DNA from: Cyanobium sp. CZS48M
GTDB lineage: Bacteria > Cyanobacteriota > Cyanobacteriia > PCC-6307 > Cyanobiaceae
Assembly: GCA_030373145.1 (NCBI GenBank)
Contig: JAUCZK010000016.1
Span: 1 to 63,984, forward strand
Direction of reading: 5' to 3'
Length of the DNA: 63,984 nucleotides
Part shown: positions 55,935 through 63,984 of the stretch, piece by piece
How positions within the stretch are numbered: position 1 is the stretch's first letter
How the letters are laid out: every line of letters begins with the position of its first letter
Translations under genes and position numbers: made by a program
The notes under the pieces: model-generated
What the model was told of the DNA's origin: nothing
Seen by the model: only the letters and a program-made list of their open reading frames with translations
Databases searched by the model: none

Positions 55935-57800
55935 TCAGGGCGCGACGGCCTCCAGGCCGAGGCCAGCGGCACGGGTTTCACTGGCAACCTGGGCCGCCGC
56001 CACCAGTGCAGTGACCTGAACGCTGCCGAGGTCACCGTCGCGGCGGGAGCGCAGGCTGACGCTGCCCTGCTCGGCCTCCATGGCGCCGATCACCCCCAGC
56101 AGCGGGATCTTCTGTTGCTCGCCGGTGCGAATCAGCTTGCCGAGGCGATCACCGCTGCGATCGATCACGGCCCGCACTCCGGCTGAACGCAGCTGCTCCA
56201 GCACCTGCTCGGCATAGGGAATCACCTCATCGGTGACCGGCAGCAGGCGCACCTGCTCGGGGGCCAGCCAGAAGGGAAAATCGCCGGCGTAGTTCTCCAC
56301 CATGATCCCGAAGAACCGCTCCAGCGAGCCGAAGATGGCGCGATGAATCATGATCGGTCGCTGGCGGCTGCCATCGGCTGCCACGTAGTGGAGATCGAAG
56401 CGCTCGGGCAGGTTGAAATCGAGCTGAATCGTGGAGCACTGCCAGAGGCGGCCGATGGCATCCTCGATCTTGATGTCGATCTTGGGGCCATAGAACGCTC
56501 CGCCGCCCTCATCCACTTTGTAGGCCCAGCCCTTGCGGTCGAGCGCCTCGATCAGGCCAGCGGTGGCCAGCTCCCAGACCGCATCTTCACCGATTGATTT
56601 CTCAGGCCGGGTGGAGAGGTTGATCTCGTAGGTGTTGAAATCGAAGCTGGAGAGGATCGTCTCGGTGAGGTTGAGCACCCCGAGGATCTCATCACCGATC
56701 TGCTCGGGCAGGCAGAAGATGTGGGCGTCGTCCTGGGTGAAGCCGCGCACCCGCATCAGCCCGTGCATGACGCCGGGCCGCTCGTAGCGGTACACCGTGC
56801 CCAGCTCGGCCCAGCGGATCGGCAGCTCGCGGTAGGAGTGCAGGCTGCTGGCGTAGGTGAGCACGTGGAACGGGCAGTTCATCGGCTTGAGCTGATACTG
56901 GCGCTCGTCCACCGCCATCGGCCCGAACATGCTCTCGCTGTAGAAGTCGAGGTGGCCGGAGGTTTTCCAGAGGCTCAGGTCAGCCACATGGGGGGTGTAC
57001 AGCAGCTCATAGCCCGCCGCGAAGTGGGCCTGGCGCCAGAAGTCTTCGATCAGCAGGCGCATGCGGGCGCCGCGGGGGTGCCAGAACACCAGCCCGGCGC
57101 CGGCCTCATCCTCGATCGAGAAGAGCTGGAGGTCGGTGCCGAGGCGGCGGTGATCGCGGCGCAGGGCCTCGGCCTTGCGGTGCTTGTACTCGGCCAGCTG
57201 CTCCGCGGTCTGCCAGGCGGTGCCGTAGATGCGCTGCAGCTGGGCCTTGGTTTCATCACCGCGCCAGTAGGCGCCGGCCACGCTCTCGAGCTCGAAGGCC
57301 TTGGGGTTCAGTTCGCTGGTGTTGGCCACATGGGGGCCGGCGCAGAGGTCCCACCACTGCTCGCCCAGGGTGTAGAGCGTGATCGGCTCCTGGATCCCGG
57401 CCAGGATCTCCAGTTTGTAGGGCTCGTTCTGGGCCCTGATGCGCTCCTCCGCCTGCTGGCGGCTCACCTCGAGGCGCTGCAGCGGCAACTTGCGGGCAAT
57501 GATCTTGCCCATCTCCTTCTTGATGGCCTTGAGATCGGCCTCGGTGAAGGGTTCAGGGTTGTCGAAGTCGTAGTAGAAGCCGTTCTCGGTCCAGGGTCCG
57601 ATCGTGACCTGAGCGCTGGGGAAGAGCGTCTGCACCGCCATGGCCAGCACATGGCTCATGGAGTGGCGGATGCGCAGCAACTCCGGGCTCTCGCTGGTGC
57701 GGGGCAGGCGCAGGCGTGTGCCGCTGCCGCCCTGGGTCACCGCTGGCTCCAGGCTCGGGCCAGGGCCAGCGGCCGGGAGCGTCGACGGGGATGGGGACAC
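55935..57800 (-). CDS. thrS: threonyl-tRNA synthetase lacking the TGS domain
   Basis: A 621-residue class II synthetase from GTG 57800. It lacks the TGS (N1) domain at the N-terminus. The editing domain is present, starting RIRHSMSHVLAMAVQ (HxxxH) with CAGPHVANTSEL completing the site. The catalytic core has motif 2-type YRYERPGVMHGLMRVRGFTQDDAHIF and the zinc-site region QLKPMNCPFHVLTY, and motif 3 is near GSLERFFGIMVENYAG; these phrases are quoted only in part. A C-terminal anticodon-binding domain follows (VRLLPVTDEVIPYAEQVLEQL). It starts the thrS-glk-thrB-ndhD series. Confidence 0.96.
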   Translation of the reverse strand: MSPSPSTLPAAGPGPSLEPAVTQGGSGTRLRLPRTSESPELLRIRHSMSHVLAMAVQTLFPSAQVTIGPWTENGFYYDFDNPEPFTEADLKAIKKEMGKIIARKLPLQRLEVSRQQAEERIRAQNEPYKLEILAGIQEPITLYTLGEQWWDLCAGPHVANTSELNPKAFELESVAGAYWRGDETKAQLQRIYGTAWQTAEQLAEYKHRKAEALRRDHRRLGTDLQLFSIEDEAGAGLVFWHPRGARMRLLIEDFWRQAHFAAGYELLYTPHVADLSLWKTSGHLDFYSESMFGPMAVDERQYQLKPMNCPFHVLTYASSLHSYRELPIRWAELGTVYRYERPGVMHGLMRVRGFTQDDAHIFCLPEQIGDEILGVLNLTETILSSFDFNTYEINLSTRPEKSIGEDAVWELATAGLIEALDRKGWAYKVDEGGGAFYGPKIDIKIEDAIGRLWQCSTIQLDFNLPERFDLHYVAADGSRQRPIMIHRAIFGSLERFFGIMVENYAGDFPFWLAPEQVRLLPVTDEVIPYAEQVLEQLRSAGVRAVIDRSGDRLGKLIRTGEQQKIPLLGVIGAMEAEQGSVSLRSRRDGDLGSVQVTALVAAAQVASETRAAGLGLEAVAP

Positions 57801-57876
57801 GGAATCGAGCCAGGCCAGGGTCGATCCTACGCATCGGATTCAGTCCTGCCGTCCGATCGATTCCTAAGCTCGGCTG

Positions 57877-58251
57877 GTGAGCGATCTTTCCTCCACACCG
57901 GATTCGACCCCCATGCCGGGGGCTGCGGGCGAGCTGCTCGACCAGCTGCTGGGTTCACTTCTCGTGGATTTCGACTTCTGGTTTGATCGGGGTCTGCTGC
58001 TGCTCCAGCACTGCCCGGAGAGCGTGATGGCCAGCGGCGAGCAGGAGGCTCTGGCCGAGCGCCTGAGCACGGCCCGCAAGGAACTGATCGCCGCCAGAAG
58101 CCTGCGCTCGGCCGCGCCGGTGAGCATGGCCCTCGACATGCAGGCCATGGCCCCCTGGCATCGGCTGGTGCTGAGTGTCTGGACCCTCTCGGCGGAGCTG
58201 CGCCAGGCCGGGGTGGTGCTGCCGGAGCTGCCCCCGGCTCCCAGACCTTGA
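57877..58251 (+). CDS. DUF2605 family protein
   Basis: A 124-residue soluble helical protein of a cyanobacteria-specific type, with LLDQLLGSLLVDFDFWFDRG near 20-40 and a Leu-rich helical remainder. It starts at GTG 57877. Its stop overlaps the TTG start of the TM2-type gene (58248), so the two are translated together. It is divergent from thrS with 76 bases between. The function is unknown. Confidence 0.75.
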   Translation: MSDLSSTPDSTPMPGAAGELLDQLLGSLLVDFDFWFDRGLLLLQHCPESVMASGEQEALAERLSTARKELIAARSLRSAAPVSMALDMQAMAPWHRLVLSVWTLSAELRQAGVVLPELPPAPRP

Positions 58252-58733
58252 AACGGTCTCCACTCCCTTTGATCCGCCAGCAGCGGCGGCACGTGGCAGC
58301 TGGCTATCTGCTCTGGGCCCTGGGGCTGTTCGGCGTCTGCGGTCTGCAGCGCTTCTATGCGCGCAAGCCCCTGAGCGGCACCCTCTGGCTGCTCACCTTC
58401 GGCCTCTGCTTCGTCGGCCAGCTGGTGGATCTGTTCCTGATCCCTGAGCTGGTGGAGCAGGCCAACCAGCCGCTGCTGCTCCAGGACGCGCTGGAGGCTC
58501 TTGAGGCCGGCGCTCCCGCCAACGCCCTGCCGCCCTTAGACCGCCAGTTGCTGGCCCTGGCTCGGCGCGCCGGCGCCGCCGGCTTCACCTACAACGATGC
58601 GCTACTGGAGTGCCAGCTCCCCCGCGACACCCCACGCGCGCGGGTGCGCGAAGAAATCGAGCGGCTGATGCACGACGATCTGCTCGATGTGGGCAACGAC
58701 GATCGCGGCCGGGTGGTCTACCGGGAGCCCTGA
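58248..58733 (+). CDS. TM2-domain membrane protein
   Basis: A 161-residue protein starting at TTG 58248. A TM2 domain covers about 10-70: two helices around GYLLWALGLFGVCGLQRFYA, with the polar-aromatic GLQRFYARKPLSGTLWLL between them, and LCFVGQLVDLFLIPELV. The cytoplasmic C-terminal 85 residues resemble a small winged-helix-like domain (FTYNDALLECQLP, EIERLMHDDLLDVGNDD). It is coupled to the DUF2605 gene upstream. Its stop abuts the stop of the convergent lysozyme gene (TGATCA). Confidence 0.83.
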   Translation: MKRSPLPLIRQQRRHVAAGYLLWALGLFGVCGLQRFYARKPLSGTLWLLTFGLCFVGQLVDLFLIPELVEQANQPLLLQDALEALEAGAPANALPPLDRQLLALARRAGAAGFTYNDALLECQLPRDTPRARVREEIERLMHDDLLDVGNDDRGRVVYREP

Positions 58734-59423
58734 TCAGCCCAGGCGGCCTTCAGCCCCTGGCTGGGGCTGCAGTGGCCGGCCATGCAGCTGTTCCTCGAAG
58801 AAGCGGCGCAACTGCCCGGCGCTCTTGACCGGTTGGCCGTAGGCACTGCCGCCATGATGCAAGGGGAAGGACGCCCACTCCCCGGCGAGCCGCGCCATGG
58901 CCTCGTCGGAGAGCTGTCCCCGGTCGATCGCTGCGAGGGCGCCCCGTTGATCGGCCAGATAGAGGGCGGCCTGGTCCTGGTTGGCTGGCCCGAAACCGCG
59001 CAGGCCGAGGCGGCGGCTGGCCGCCTTCCAGGTGGCTGGCAGCATCTGATAGGCGCCGGCGGCGGCACTGGCGTAGTTCTTGACCACCACCGTGTCGGGA
59101 TGGCGCTCCAGGGAGGACACCAGCTCGCCGCCGTAGAGGGTGCGGTAGCCATGGGAGGCCCCATTGGCCCAGGTGCCCTCGGCGAAACGGATGGTGGCCA
59201 GCAGGGCCCGCCGCTGGCGCGTGAGCGGATAGCGGACCGCCCGAGGGACGGCGGCCCTGACCACAGCGGTGGCAGGAGCTGCCGGCGGTGGCATCGACGC
59301 TGGGGGCGGAACGGCAGCCAGCGCGGCGCCATAGCGGCTGGAGATCAGCGCCGGCAGGGCCAGCAACAGGGCCGTGGTGCCCAGAGCCTCGATGGGCCTG
59401 TGGGTGGCTCCTCTGCCAGCCAT
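58734..59423 (-). CDS. exported lysozyme-like protein, GH104 type
   Basis: A 229-residue protein from ATG 59423 with an N-terminal hydrophobic segment (ALGTTALLLALPALISS), a Pro/Ala-rich linker to about residue 70, and a lysozyme-like domain. That domain has LLATIRFAEGTW with a candidate catalytic Glu, GYRTLYGGELV, SAAAGAYQMLPATWKAA and FGPANQDQAALYLADQRGAL. This resembles the phage-lambda endolysin/GH104 group. It may trim peptidoglycan in the periplasm. The gene is convergent with the TM2-domain gene, and the stop codons touch. It may descend from phage, but its composition matches the neighbours. Confidence 0.82.
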   Translation of the reverse strand: MAGRGATHRPIEALGTTALLLALPALISSRYGAALAAVPPPASMPPPAAPATAVVRAAVPRAVRYPLTRQRRALLATIRFAEGTWANGASHGYRTLYGGELVSSLERHPDTVVVKNYASAAAGAYQMLPATWKAASRRLGLRGFGPANQDQAALYLADQRGALAAIDRGQLSDEAMARLAGEWASFPLHHGGSAYGQPVKSAGQLRRFFEEQLHGRPLQPQPGAEGRLG

Positions 59424-59635
59424 GCAAGTTCCGTGTCTTGAAGATCCGCAAACTGTGCTGGTTGTCACACCCATTCGGCGCTAAGGGCCTTCGGGGCTGG
59501 ACAAGGGGGCATGACTGTGCTGGACCCGCCACCTGCCAGGACTGAGAAGCCCAGAGCAGACGCCAGCACAGGGGCTCCAATGCCTGGGACTAGCACATGC
59601 AGAACGAAGCGCAAGGGCGCCGAGCGGGGAAAGAA

Positions 59636-59654
59636 TGATCAGGCCTGCTGATCA
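59636..59654 (-). terminator. hairpin downstream of trpS
   Basis: TGATCAG-GCCTG-CTGATCA (59636-59654) is a perfect 7-bp inverted repeat about 15 bases after the trpS stop. On the minus strand TTCTTT follows, a modest T-rich tail. It is a plausible, moderately strong terminator. Confidence 0.55.
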
Positions 59655-59669
59655 GTCTTGGGCCAGGGA

Positions 59670-60686
59670 TCAGCGTGCCGGCAGGAAGCCCATGGCCGCA
59701 CGCACCCGCTCCAGCGTGGCCTCGGCCACGGCACTGGCCCGCTCCCGGCCGCTGCGCAACACCTGATCCAGATAGCCCTGTTCAGCCCGGATGGCCCTAT
59801 AGCGCTCCTGCAGGGGGCGCAGGGCCTCCACGGCCGCCTCCGCCAGCAGGGGCTTGAACTGACCCCAGCCCATCGGGGCGCAGTCGCGGGCTGCGGCCTC
59901 CCGGCCCACTCCGCTCAGCAACGCATAGAGCCCCAGCAGGTTGTCGGTCTCGGGGCGCTCGGGGTTGCCGAACTCCAGACCCATCACCGGATCGGTCTTG
60001 GCCCGCTTGATCTTGCGGGTGATCAGCTCGGGCGGATCCAGCAGATTGATGCGGGAGCCCTCATTGGGGTCGCTCTTGCTCATCTTGCTGCGGCCATCCT
60101 GCAGGCTCATCACCCGGGCGCCCTCAGCGAGGATCAGCGGTTCAGGCACCTTCAGCAGCGGCCTGTCCTCGGGGGCGAAGCGGGCGTTGATGCGTTGCTG
60201 AGCGATGTCGCGGGCCAGCTCCAGATGCTGCTTCTGGTCTTCGCCCACCGGCACCAGATCGGCGTCGTAGAGCAGGATGTCGGCCGCCATCAGCACGGGG
60301 TAGTCCAGCAGCCCCACCGAGACGTTCTCGCCCTGCTTGCGCGCCTTCTCCTTGAACTGGATCATCCGCTCCAGCCAGTTCAGGGGCGTGACGCAGTTCA
60401 GCAGCCAGGTGAGTTCGCTGTGGGCCGTGACCTGGCTCTGGACAAACACGCTGGAGCGCTCGGGATCGATGCCGCTGGCCAGGTAAAGCGAGGCGGTGCG
60501 GCGGGTGTTCTCCGCCAGCAGCGCCGGATCGTGGGGCACCGTGATCGCATGGAGATCCACCACACAAAAAAAGGTGTCGTGGTCGTCCTGAAGGCCGACC
60601 CAGTTGCGGATGGCCCCGAGCCAGTTGCCCAGGTGCAGAGCGCCGGTGGGTTGCACACCGGAGAGGACCCGGGGCCTGTCGCTCAC
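59670..60686 (-). CDS. trpS: tryptophanyl-tRNA synthetase
   Basis: A 338-residue class I synthetase. The HIGH-type motif is in SGVQPTGALHLGNWLGAI (residues about 9-26), and KMSKS is in GRSKMSKSDPNEGS near 205. Length and order are standard. Its start overlaps the stop of the upstream gene (60683-61279) by four bases (ATGA), so the two form an operon. Confidence 0.97.
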   Translation of the reverse strand: MSDRPRVLSGVQPTGALHLGNWLGAIRNWVGLQDDHDTFFCVVDLHAITVPHDPALLAENTRRTASLYLASGIDPERSSVFVQSQVTAHSELTWLLNCVTPLNWLERMIQFKEKARKQGENVSVGLLDYPVLMAADILLYDADLVPVGEDQKQHLELARDIAQQRINARFAPEDRPLLKVPEPLILAEGARVMSLQDGRSKMSKSDPNEGSRINLLDPPELITRKIKRAKTDPVMGLEFGNPERPETDNLLGLYALLSGVGREAAARDCAPMGWGQFKPLLAEAAVEALRPLQERYRAIRAEQGYLDQVLRSGRERASAVAEATLERVRAAMGFLPAR

Positions 60687-61279
60687 GGTTGCGTCTCGGC
60701 CGCTGCGGCGGGCTGGATCGGGGCCTCCTCCGGCTCCGAGATCACCACTTCAAGGGCCTGATCAGCAGGCTCGGACGCCTCCGTGGTCTCAAGACCAGCG
60801 GCCTCCATCTCAGGAGACTCCACCTCAGGAGCTTCCACCTCAGGCGCCGCTGCCTGGGGGCGGCTGGGGCGCGCAAAGGGGTCCGGACGGCTGGAGCGCC
60901 GCTCACCGCGACCCTCGGCGGGGGCCCGCTTGGCCCGCTGGCCGTCACGGGGGGCCCCCTCACTGCGGGGGGCGCCGCCAGTAGCGCGGTGCTCCGCCAG
61001 CAACGCGTCCAGTTGACCCTGCTCCAGCAGCTGGGCCACCGTGCGGATCGAGAACCCCAGAGCCGCCACGGTGGAACGGAGCTGGAAGGCCTCCTGAACG
61101 GCCTGGGCCGCGCGCTGTTCGTTCTCGCTCAGGCGGATGCGAAAGCCTCCGGCTTCCCGATCCCGGCCGCCGCCTCCGCCAGTGCCGCCAGCACTGCCAC
61201 GTCCCGTCTCAATGCGGCGGGCCCGAGCGGGTTGGTCCTGCTCAGACTGGGGGACTGCTGCTGTGTTCTCGTCGGCCAT
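60683..61279 (-). CDS. hypothetical protein with basic/disordered middle and acidic tail
   Basis: A 198-residue protein. A Gly-rich N-terminal region (GSAGGTGGGGGRDREAGG) is followed by a helical block (LSENEQRAAQAVQEAFQLRS) that may be the conserved core. Then come a basic segment rich in Arg/Pro (about 105-140) and an acidic, Glu/Ala/Pro-rich repeat tail (EVEAPEVESPEMEAAG). It looks largely disordered outside the core. It overlaps trpS by four bases. I do not recognise a family; a nucleic-acid-related role is conceivable from its basic part but unsupported. Confidence 0.65.
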   Translation of the reverse strand: MADENTAAVPQSEQDQPARARRIETGRGSAGGTGGGGGRDREAGGFRIRLSENEQRAAQAVQEAFQLRSTVAALGFSIRTVAQLLEQGQLDALLAEHRATGGAPRSEGAPRDGQRAKRAPAEGRGERRSSRPDPFARPSRPQAAAPEVEAPEVESPEMEAAGLETTEASEPADQALEVVISEPEEAPIQPAAAAETQP

Positions 61280-61323
61280 CGCCGGAGCCTTCTATCAGGG
61301 GGCAAGTGTGCCGCATCAACGGT

Positions 61324-61821
61324 TCACGGGGCTACCAGCCAGAGCAGTCGGTGGGGTTCAGCGCTGCCGGCACGGGCAAGAACCAGCAGCGGCAACGGCC
61401 GTGGCCCCGCCAGGTCAAAGGCCTGCCGGTAGCGGGCGAGGGCATCGAGGTAAATCTGCAGGGTCCAGCCGCCCTGGCTCCGCTCCTGCGCCCGCCAGTG
61501 ACGCATGAGGGCCAGCCGGCAGGCCTCCTCACCGAACTCCTGCCAGCAGTGGGCCTCCGCGGCTGCGGGGCTCAGTCCCTGGCGGCAGCAGTGGCGGAAG
61601 GCCTCCAGCTCGGGGGCCGCTGCCGTGCAATCCGGCGGGAACAGGGTCGCCAGGCGCTCCACCGCCACAGCCCGGAGCTGCAGCCAGCAGCGATCCAGCA
61701 GCAGCACCGGCAGGCCCCCATGCCAGTGCTGCTCCAGTTGTTGCTGGCGCTGCCAGCCAGCCAGCTCCAACTCCAGGCGGGGGGTGAGCTTCAAACTGGC
61801 GGCCTCGGCCGTCTCCACCAT
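61324..61821 (-). CDS. hypothetical protein
   Basis: A 165-residue soluble protein from ATG 61821 (MVETAEAASLKLTPRLELEL); the longer frame to 62160 lies opposite the DUF697-like gene and is rejected. It has Trp, Cys and Arg-rich helices (ALMRHWRAQERSQGGWTLQIY, in part) and ends LPLLVLARAGSAEPHRLLWLV. No catalytic motif or known family is visible. It is divergent from 61925. Confidence 0.7.
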   Translation of the reverse strand: MVETAEAASLKLTPRLELELAGWQRQQQLEQHWHGGLPVLLLDRCWLQLRAVAVERLATLFPPDCTAAAPELEAFRHCCRQGLSPAAAEAHCWQEFGEEACRLALMRHWRAQERSQGGWTLQIYLDALARYRQAFDLAGPRPLPLLVLARAGSAEPHRLLWLVAP

Positions 61822-61924
61822 GACAAGGCCGCTCGACGTCCCCAGTCTGGGGGTGATCCAGGCAGCCTGGGCAGGAGAGGTCAGCTGAGCTAGAGAGGCA
61901 CTGCTTCGGCAGCCCTCACCGCCC

Positions 61925-63313
61925 TTGACCACCCCCGCCGCCTCCCCGGCCCCCGCCGTCCCCGCCTCCTTGAGCACCGCCGGGGTGAAGGCGGGCCACT
62001 GGCGGCCGGGGATGCCCTGGATGCCGGCGGCCCTGGTGCTGGCCGGTGGCCTGCTGCTGGGCGACAGCCTCCACGGCGGCCTCTCGGGTGCCGTACTGGC
62101 AGCAGCGGCGGCCGGGGGCCTGTGGTGGCTCAGCCGCGGCAAGGCCACGGTCGAAGCCAAGCTCCCCTCCAGCTGGAGCGGCTGGGTCGAGCGCTGCGAG
62201 GGACTGCTGCTGCAATTCGCGCAGCTTCAACCCCCTGAGAACGATCCCGCCGCCAGGGGCGAGCAGGAGGGCAGGCTCCAGCAACTGGAGGAGCTGCGTC
62301 AACGGCGCTCGCGTCAGCAGCTGCAGGTGGGGCTGGCCGGAGTGAGCCTGCCGCCTGTGGGTCTGCGGCAGGAGCTGCTCGCGGCCCTTCAGGCGCCGCT
62401 GCCCCTCTGCTTGCACTGGGGCCACCCACTGTCGAGCCACAGCCCCCACTGGCGCTGGCCCATGCCCTTCCAGCAGTGCGACCTGCTGCTCGTGCACCTG
62501 GAGATGCCGCTGAGGGCCGCGGACCTGCGCTGGCTCGAATCCCTGCCCCAGGGGCAGGTGGTGCAGCTGCTGGTGAACACGTCTCCTACCGCAGCGCTGC
62601 AGGAGCTCCAACAGGACCTGCGCGCCCAGCTGCCTGACTCCCTGGCCGATCAGGTGATCGTCTGGAGCGGCCAGGGGGAGCAGCTCAGCGCGGCCCTTGA
62701 GCCCTGCAGCCGCATGCTGCGGAGCCGCGGCAGGAACCTGCTGCTCCACACAGAGCTGCGCCTGCTGGAGGGCCTGCACGCGCAGTGGCAAACCAAACTG
62801 GAGGGCCTGAGGCGGGCTCGCCTCGATGGGCTGGTGCGGCGCACCCAATGGCTGGTGGCCGCCGGGGTGTTCGCGGCGCCGATCCCCAGCGTCGATCTGC
62901 TGGTGCTGGCGGTGGCCAATGGCCTGATGCTCAAGGAGATGGCCGAGCTTTGGGAATGTCCCTGGCAGCTGGCCCAGCTGCGGGAGGCGGCCACAGAGCT
63001 GGCCAAGGCGGCCCTGGCCCTGGGGGTGACCGAGTGGACCAGCCAGGCCCTGCTCTCGGCCATGCGACTGGAGGGAACCACCTGGCTGGTGGGGGGAGCA
63101 CTGCAGGCCCTGAGCGCCGCCTACCTCACCCGGGTGGTGGCCCATGCCATGGCCGATGTGCTCGCCCTCTCCTGTGGCGTTCCCGAACTGGATCTCCAGG
63201 CCCTGCGCCAGCAGGCCCCCCTGCTGGTGGCCAGGGCCGCCGAGGCGGAGCGGCTCGACTGGAAGGGGTTCCTCAGCCAGGGGCAGGCCTGGTGGCGCAC
63301 AGCTGCTTCATGA
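61925..63313 (+). CDS. DUF697-like membrane protein without a GTPase P-loop
   Basis: A 462-residue protein with a likely TTG start at 61925. An N-terminal hydrophobic hairpin (residues about 30-70, ALVLAGGLLLGDS, GAVLAAAAAGGLWWL) is followed by a domain laid out like a small GTPase but without a GxxxxGKS motif. The matching place reads GVSLPPVGLRQELLAAL, with a later QCDLLLVHLE strand and VIVWSG. The C-terminal 170 residues resemble the DUF697/YcjF region: LVRRTQWLVAAGVFAAPIPSVDLLVL and MLKEMAELWECPWQLAQL. It may be a membrane-shaping or stress protein that has lost nucleotide binding. It is followed by psbA after 148 bases. Confidence 0.65.
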   Translation: MTTPAASPAPAVPASLSTAGVKAGHWRPGMPWMPAALVLAGGLLLGDSLHGGLSGAVLAAAAAGGLWWLSRGKATVEAKLPSSWSGWVERCEGLLLQFAQLQPPENDPAARGEQEGRLQQLEELRQRRSRQQLQVGLAGVSLPPVGLRQELLAALQAPLPLCLHWGHPLSSHSPHWRWPMPFQQCDLLLVHLEMPLRAADLRWLESLPQGQVVQLLVNTSPTAALQELQQDLRAQLPDSLADQVIVWSGQGEQLSAALEPCSRMLRSRGRNLLLHTELRLLEGLHAQWQTKLEGLRRARLDGLVRRTQWLVAAGVFAAPIPSVDLLVLAVANGLMLKEMAELWECPWQLAQLREAATELAKAALALGVTEWTSQALLSAMRLEGTTWLVGGALQALSAAYLTRVVAHAMADVLALSCGVPELDLQALRQQAPLLVARAAEAERLDWKGFLSQGQAWWRTAAS

Positions 63314-63461
63314 AGCCTTGATGAAGTTGTTCATGAACTTCTCCATAAACAGGCAACGTTTCAAGGAGTTCACTGGTCAGTTCGGAGGCTTTGCCTAGCG
63401 TCAAAGGGCGCCTGAGGATTGAAAAATCGTTGGGCGAGTCCATCCCGCACTCATTCCTCCA
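63314..63461 (+). promoter_or_regulatory. psbA upstream and leader region
   Basis: This 148-base gap precedes psbA. It contains an inverted repeat GAAGTT-GTTCATG-AACTTC (63323-63341) and the AT-rich segment TCCATAAAC right after it. No strong Shine-Dalgarno sequence stands before the ATG (the bases are CATTCCTCCA), which is common for psbA leaders that rely on other translational control. The exact promoter cannot be fixed by eye. Confidence 0.35.
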
Positions 63462-63984
63462 ATGACCACCGCCGTTCGCAGCGGACGCGCTGGCAGCTGG
63501 GACAACTTCTGTCAGTGGGTCACCTCCACCAACAACCGGATCTACGTCGGTTGGTTCGGTGTGCTGATGATCCCCTGCCTCCTGGCTGCCACGATCTGCT
63601 TCATCGTGGCCTTCATCGCCGCTCCCCCCGTCGACATCGACGGCATCCGTGAGCCCGTGGCCGGTTCACTGCTCTACGGCAACAACATCATCTCCGGTGC
63701 TGTTGTGCCTTCCAGCAACGCCATCGGCCTGCACTTCTACCCGATCTGGGAAGCCGCCAGCCTCGACGAGTGGCTGTACAACGGCGGTCCCTACCAGTTG
63801 GTGGTGTTCCACTTTCTGATCGGCATCGCCTGCTACATGGGCCGCCAGTGGGAACTCTCCTACCGCCTCGGCATGCGCCCCTGGATCTGCGTGGCCTATT
63901 CCGCGCCCCTCTCGGCGGCCTTCGCGGTCTTCCTGATCTACCCCTTCGGTCAGGGTTCCTTCTCTGACGGCATGCCCCTCGGCA
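63462..63984 (+). CDS. psbA: photosystem II D1 protein, 5' part only
   Basis: The first 174 codons of the D1 reaction-centre protein; the window ends inside the gene. It starts at ATG 63462 ([20 protein letters not shown]) and contains helices A to C, with [38 protein letters not shown] and [18 protein letters not shown]. The residue equal to position 130 in standard numbering is Gln (129 here). This is the D1:1-type (low-light) form of cyanobacteria, whereas high-light forms carry Glu. The C-terminal half, with the manganese ligands and processing site, lies outside. Confidence 0.98.
   Translation, partial: MTTAVRSGRAGSWDNFCQWVTSTNNRIYVGWFGVLMIPCLLAATICFIVAFIAAPPVDIDGIREPVAGSLLYGNNIISGAVVPSSNAIGLHFYPIWEAASLDEWLYNGGPYQLVVFHFLIGIACYMGRQWELSYRLGMRPWICVAYSAPLSAAFAVFLIYPFGQGSFSDGMPLG

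Noticed and set aside
55910-56035. N-terminal extension of glk into thrS
   Set aside because: It would overlap thrS by 101 bases and add Arg/Pro-rich text before the conserved GDIGGTKT start.

Overview
The window is high-GC cyanobacterial chromosome. It ends inside psbA (photosystem II D1) and carries petE and petJ (plastocyanin and cytochrome c6), ndhD, ycf51, glgB, a TamB-like gene and several cyanobacteria-type small families (DUF2605, DUF4332-like). Gene content, compact spacing and GC suggest a picocyanobacterium of the Cyanobium/Synechococcus type. That assignment is an inference from gene content and was not tested by phylogeny.

Bases 1 to about 28,970 look like a variable cell-surface and secretion region. 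It starts with a decayed coding fragment and an 18-copy TAGAT tandem repeat. Next come an AT-rich sulfotransferase and an AT-rich Hint-domain protein, a TPR protein ending in a degenerate sugar transferase domain, and a 2396-residue RTX/malectin/Calx-beta protein with three almost identical 891-bp units. The centre is a tightly overlapping plus-strand operon (15346-23750): a two-domain glycosyltransferase, a parvulin-like foldase without a signal peptide, a type I secretion ABC exporter (cyclic-nucleotide-binding-like domain plus a C39-like domain lacking the catalytic Cys), a HlyD-type adaptor and a 99-residue two-helix membrane protein. Two more glycosyltransferase genes, two unrecognised genes and an AT-rich EF-hand protein with its own promoter and terminator complete the region. 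The parts fit a dedicated system that glycosylates, keeps export-competent and secretes large calcium-binding surface proteins. No TolC-type outer-membrane channel is in the window.

From clpB (28996) onward the content is mostly housekeeping. There is clpB; small secreted proteins; petJ and petE next to an SDR gene, hemE and glgB; a CocE-type hydrolase; small cyanobacterial proteins; and a TamB-like gene. These are followed by a ROK sugar kinase, proA, folB and an alpha/beta hydrolase. The minus strand then carries thrS-glk-thrB-ndhD-M3 peptidase. The last part has a DUF2605/TM2 pair, a GH104-type lysozyme, trpS and its upstream partner, a DUF697-like membrane protein, and psbA, which is cut off by the window end.

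No tRNA, rRNA, CRISPR array or intact insertion sequence was recognised. Most long reading frames opposite the GC-rich genes are shadows and are left out.
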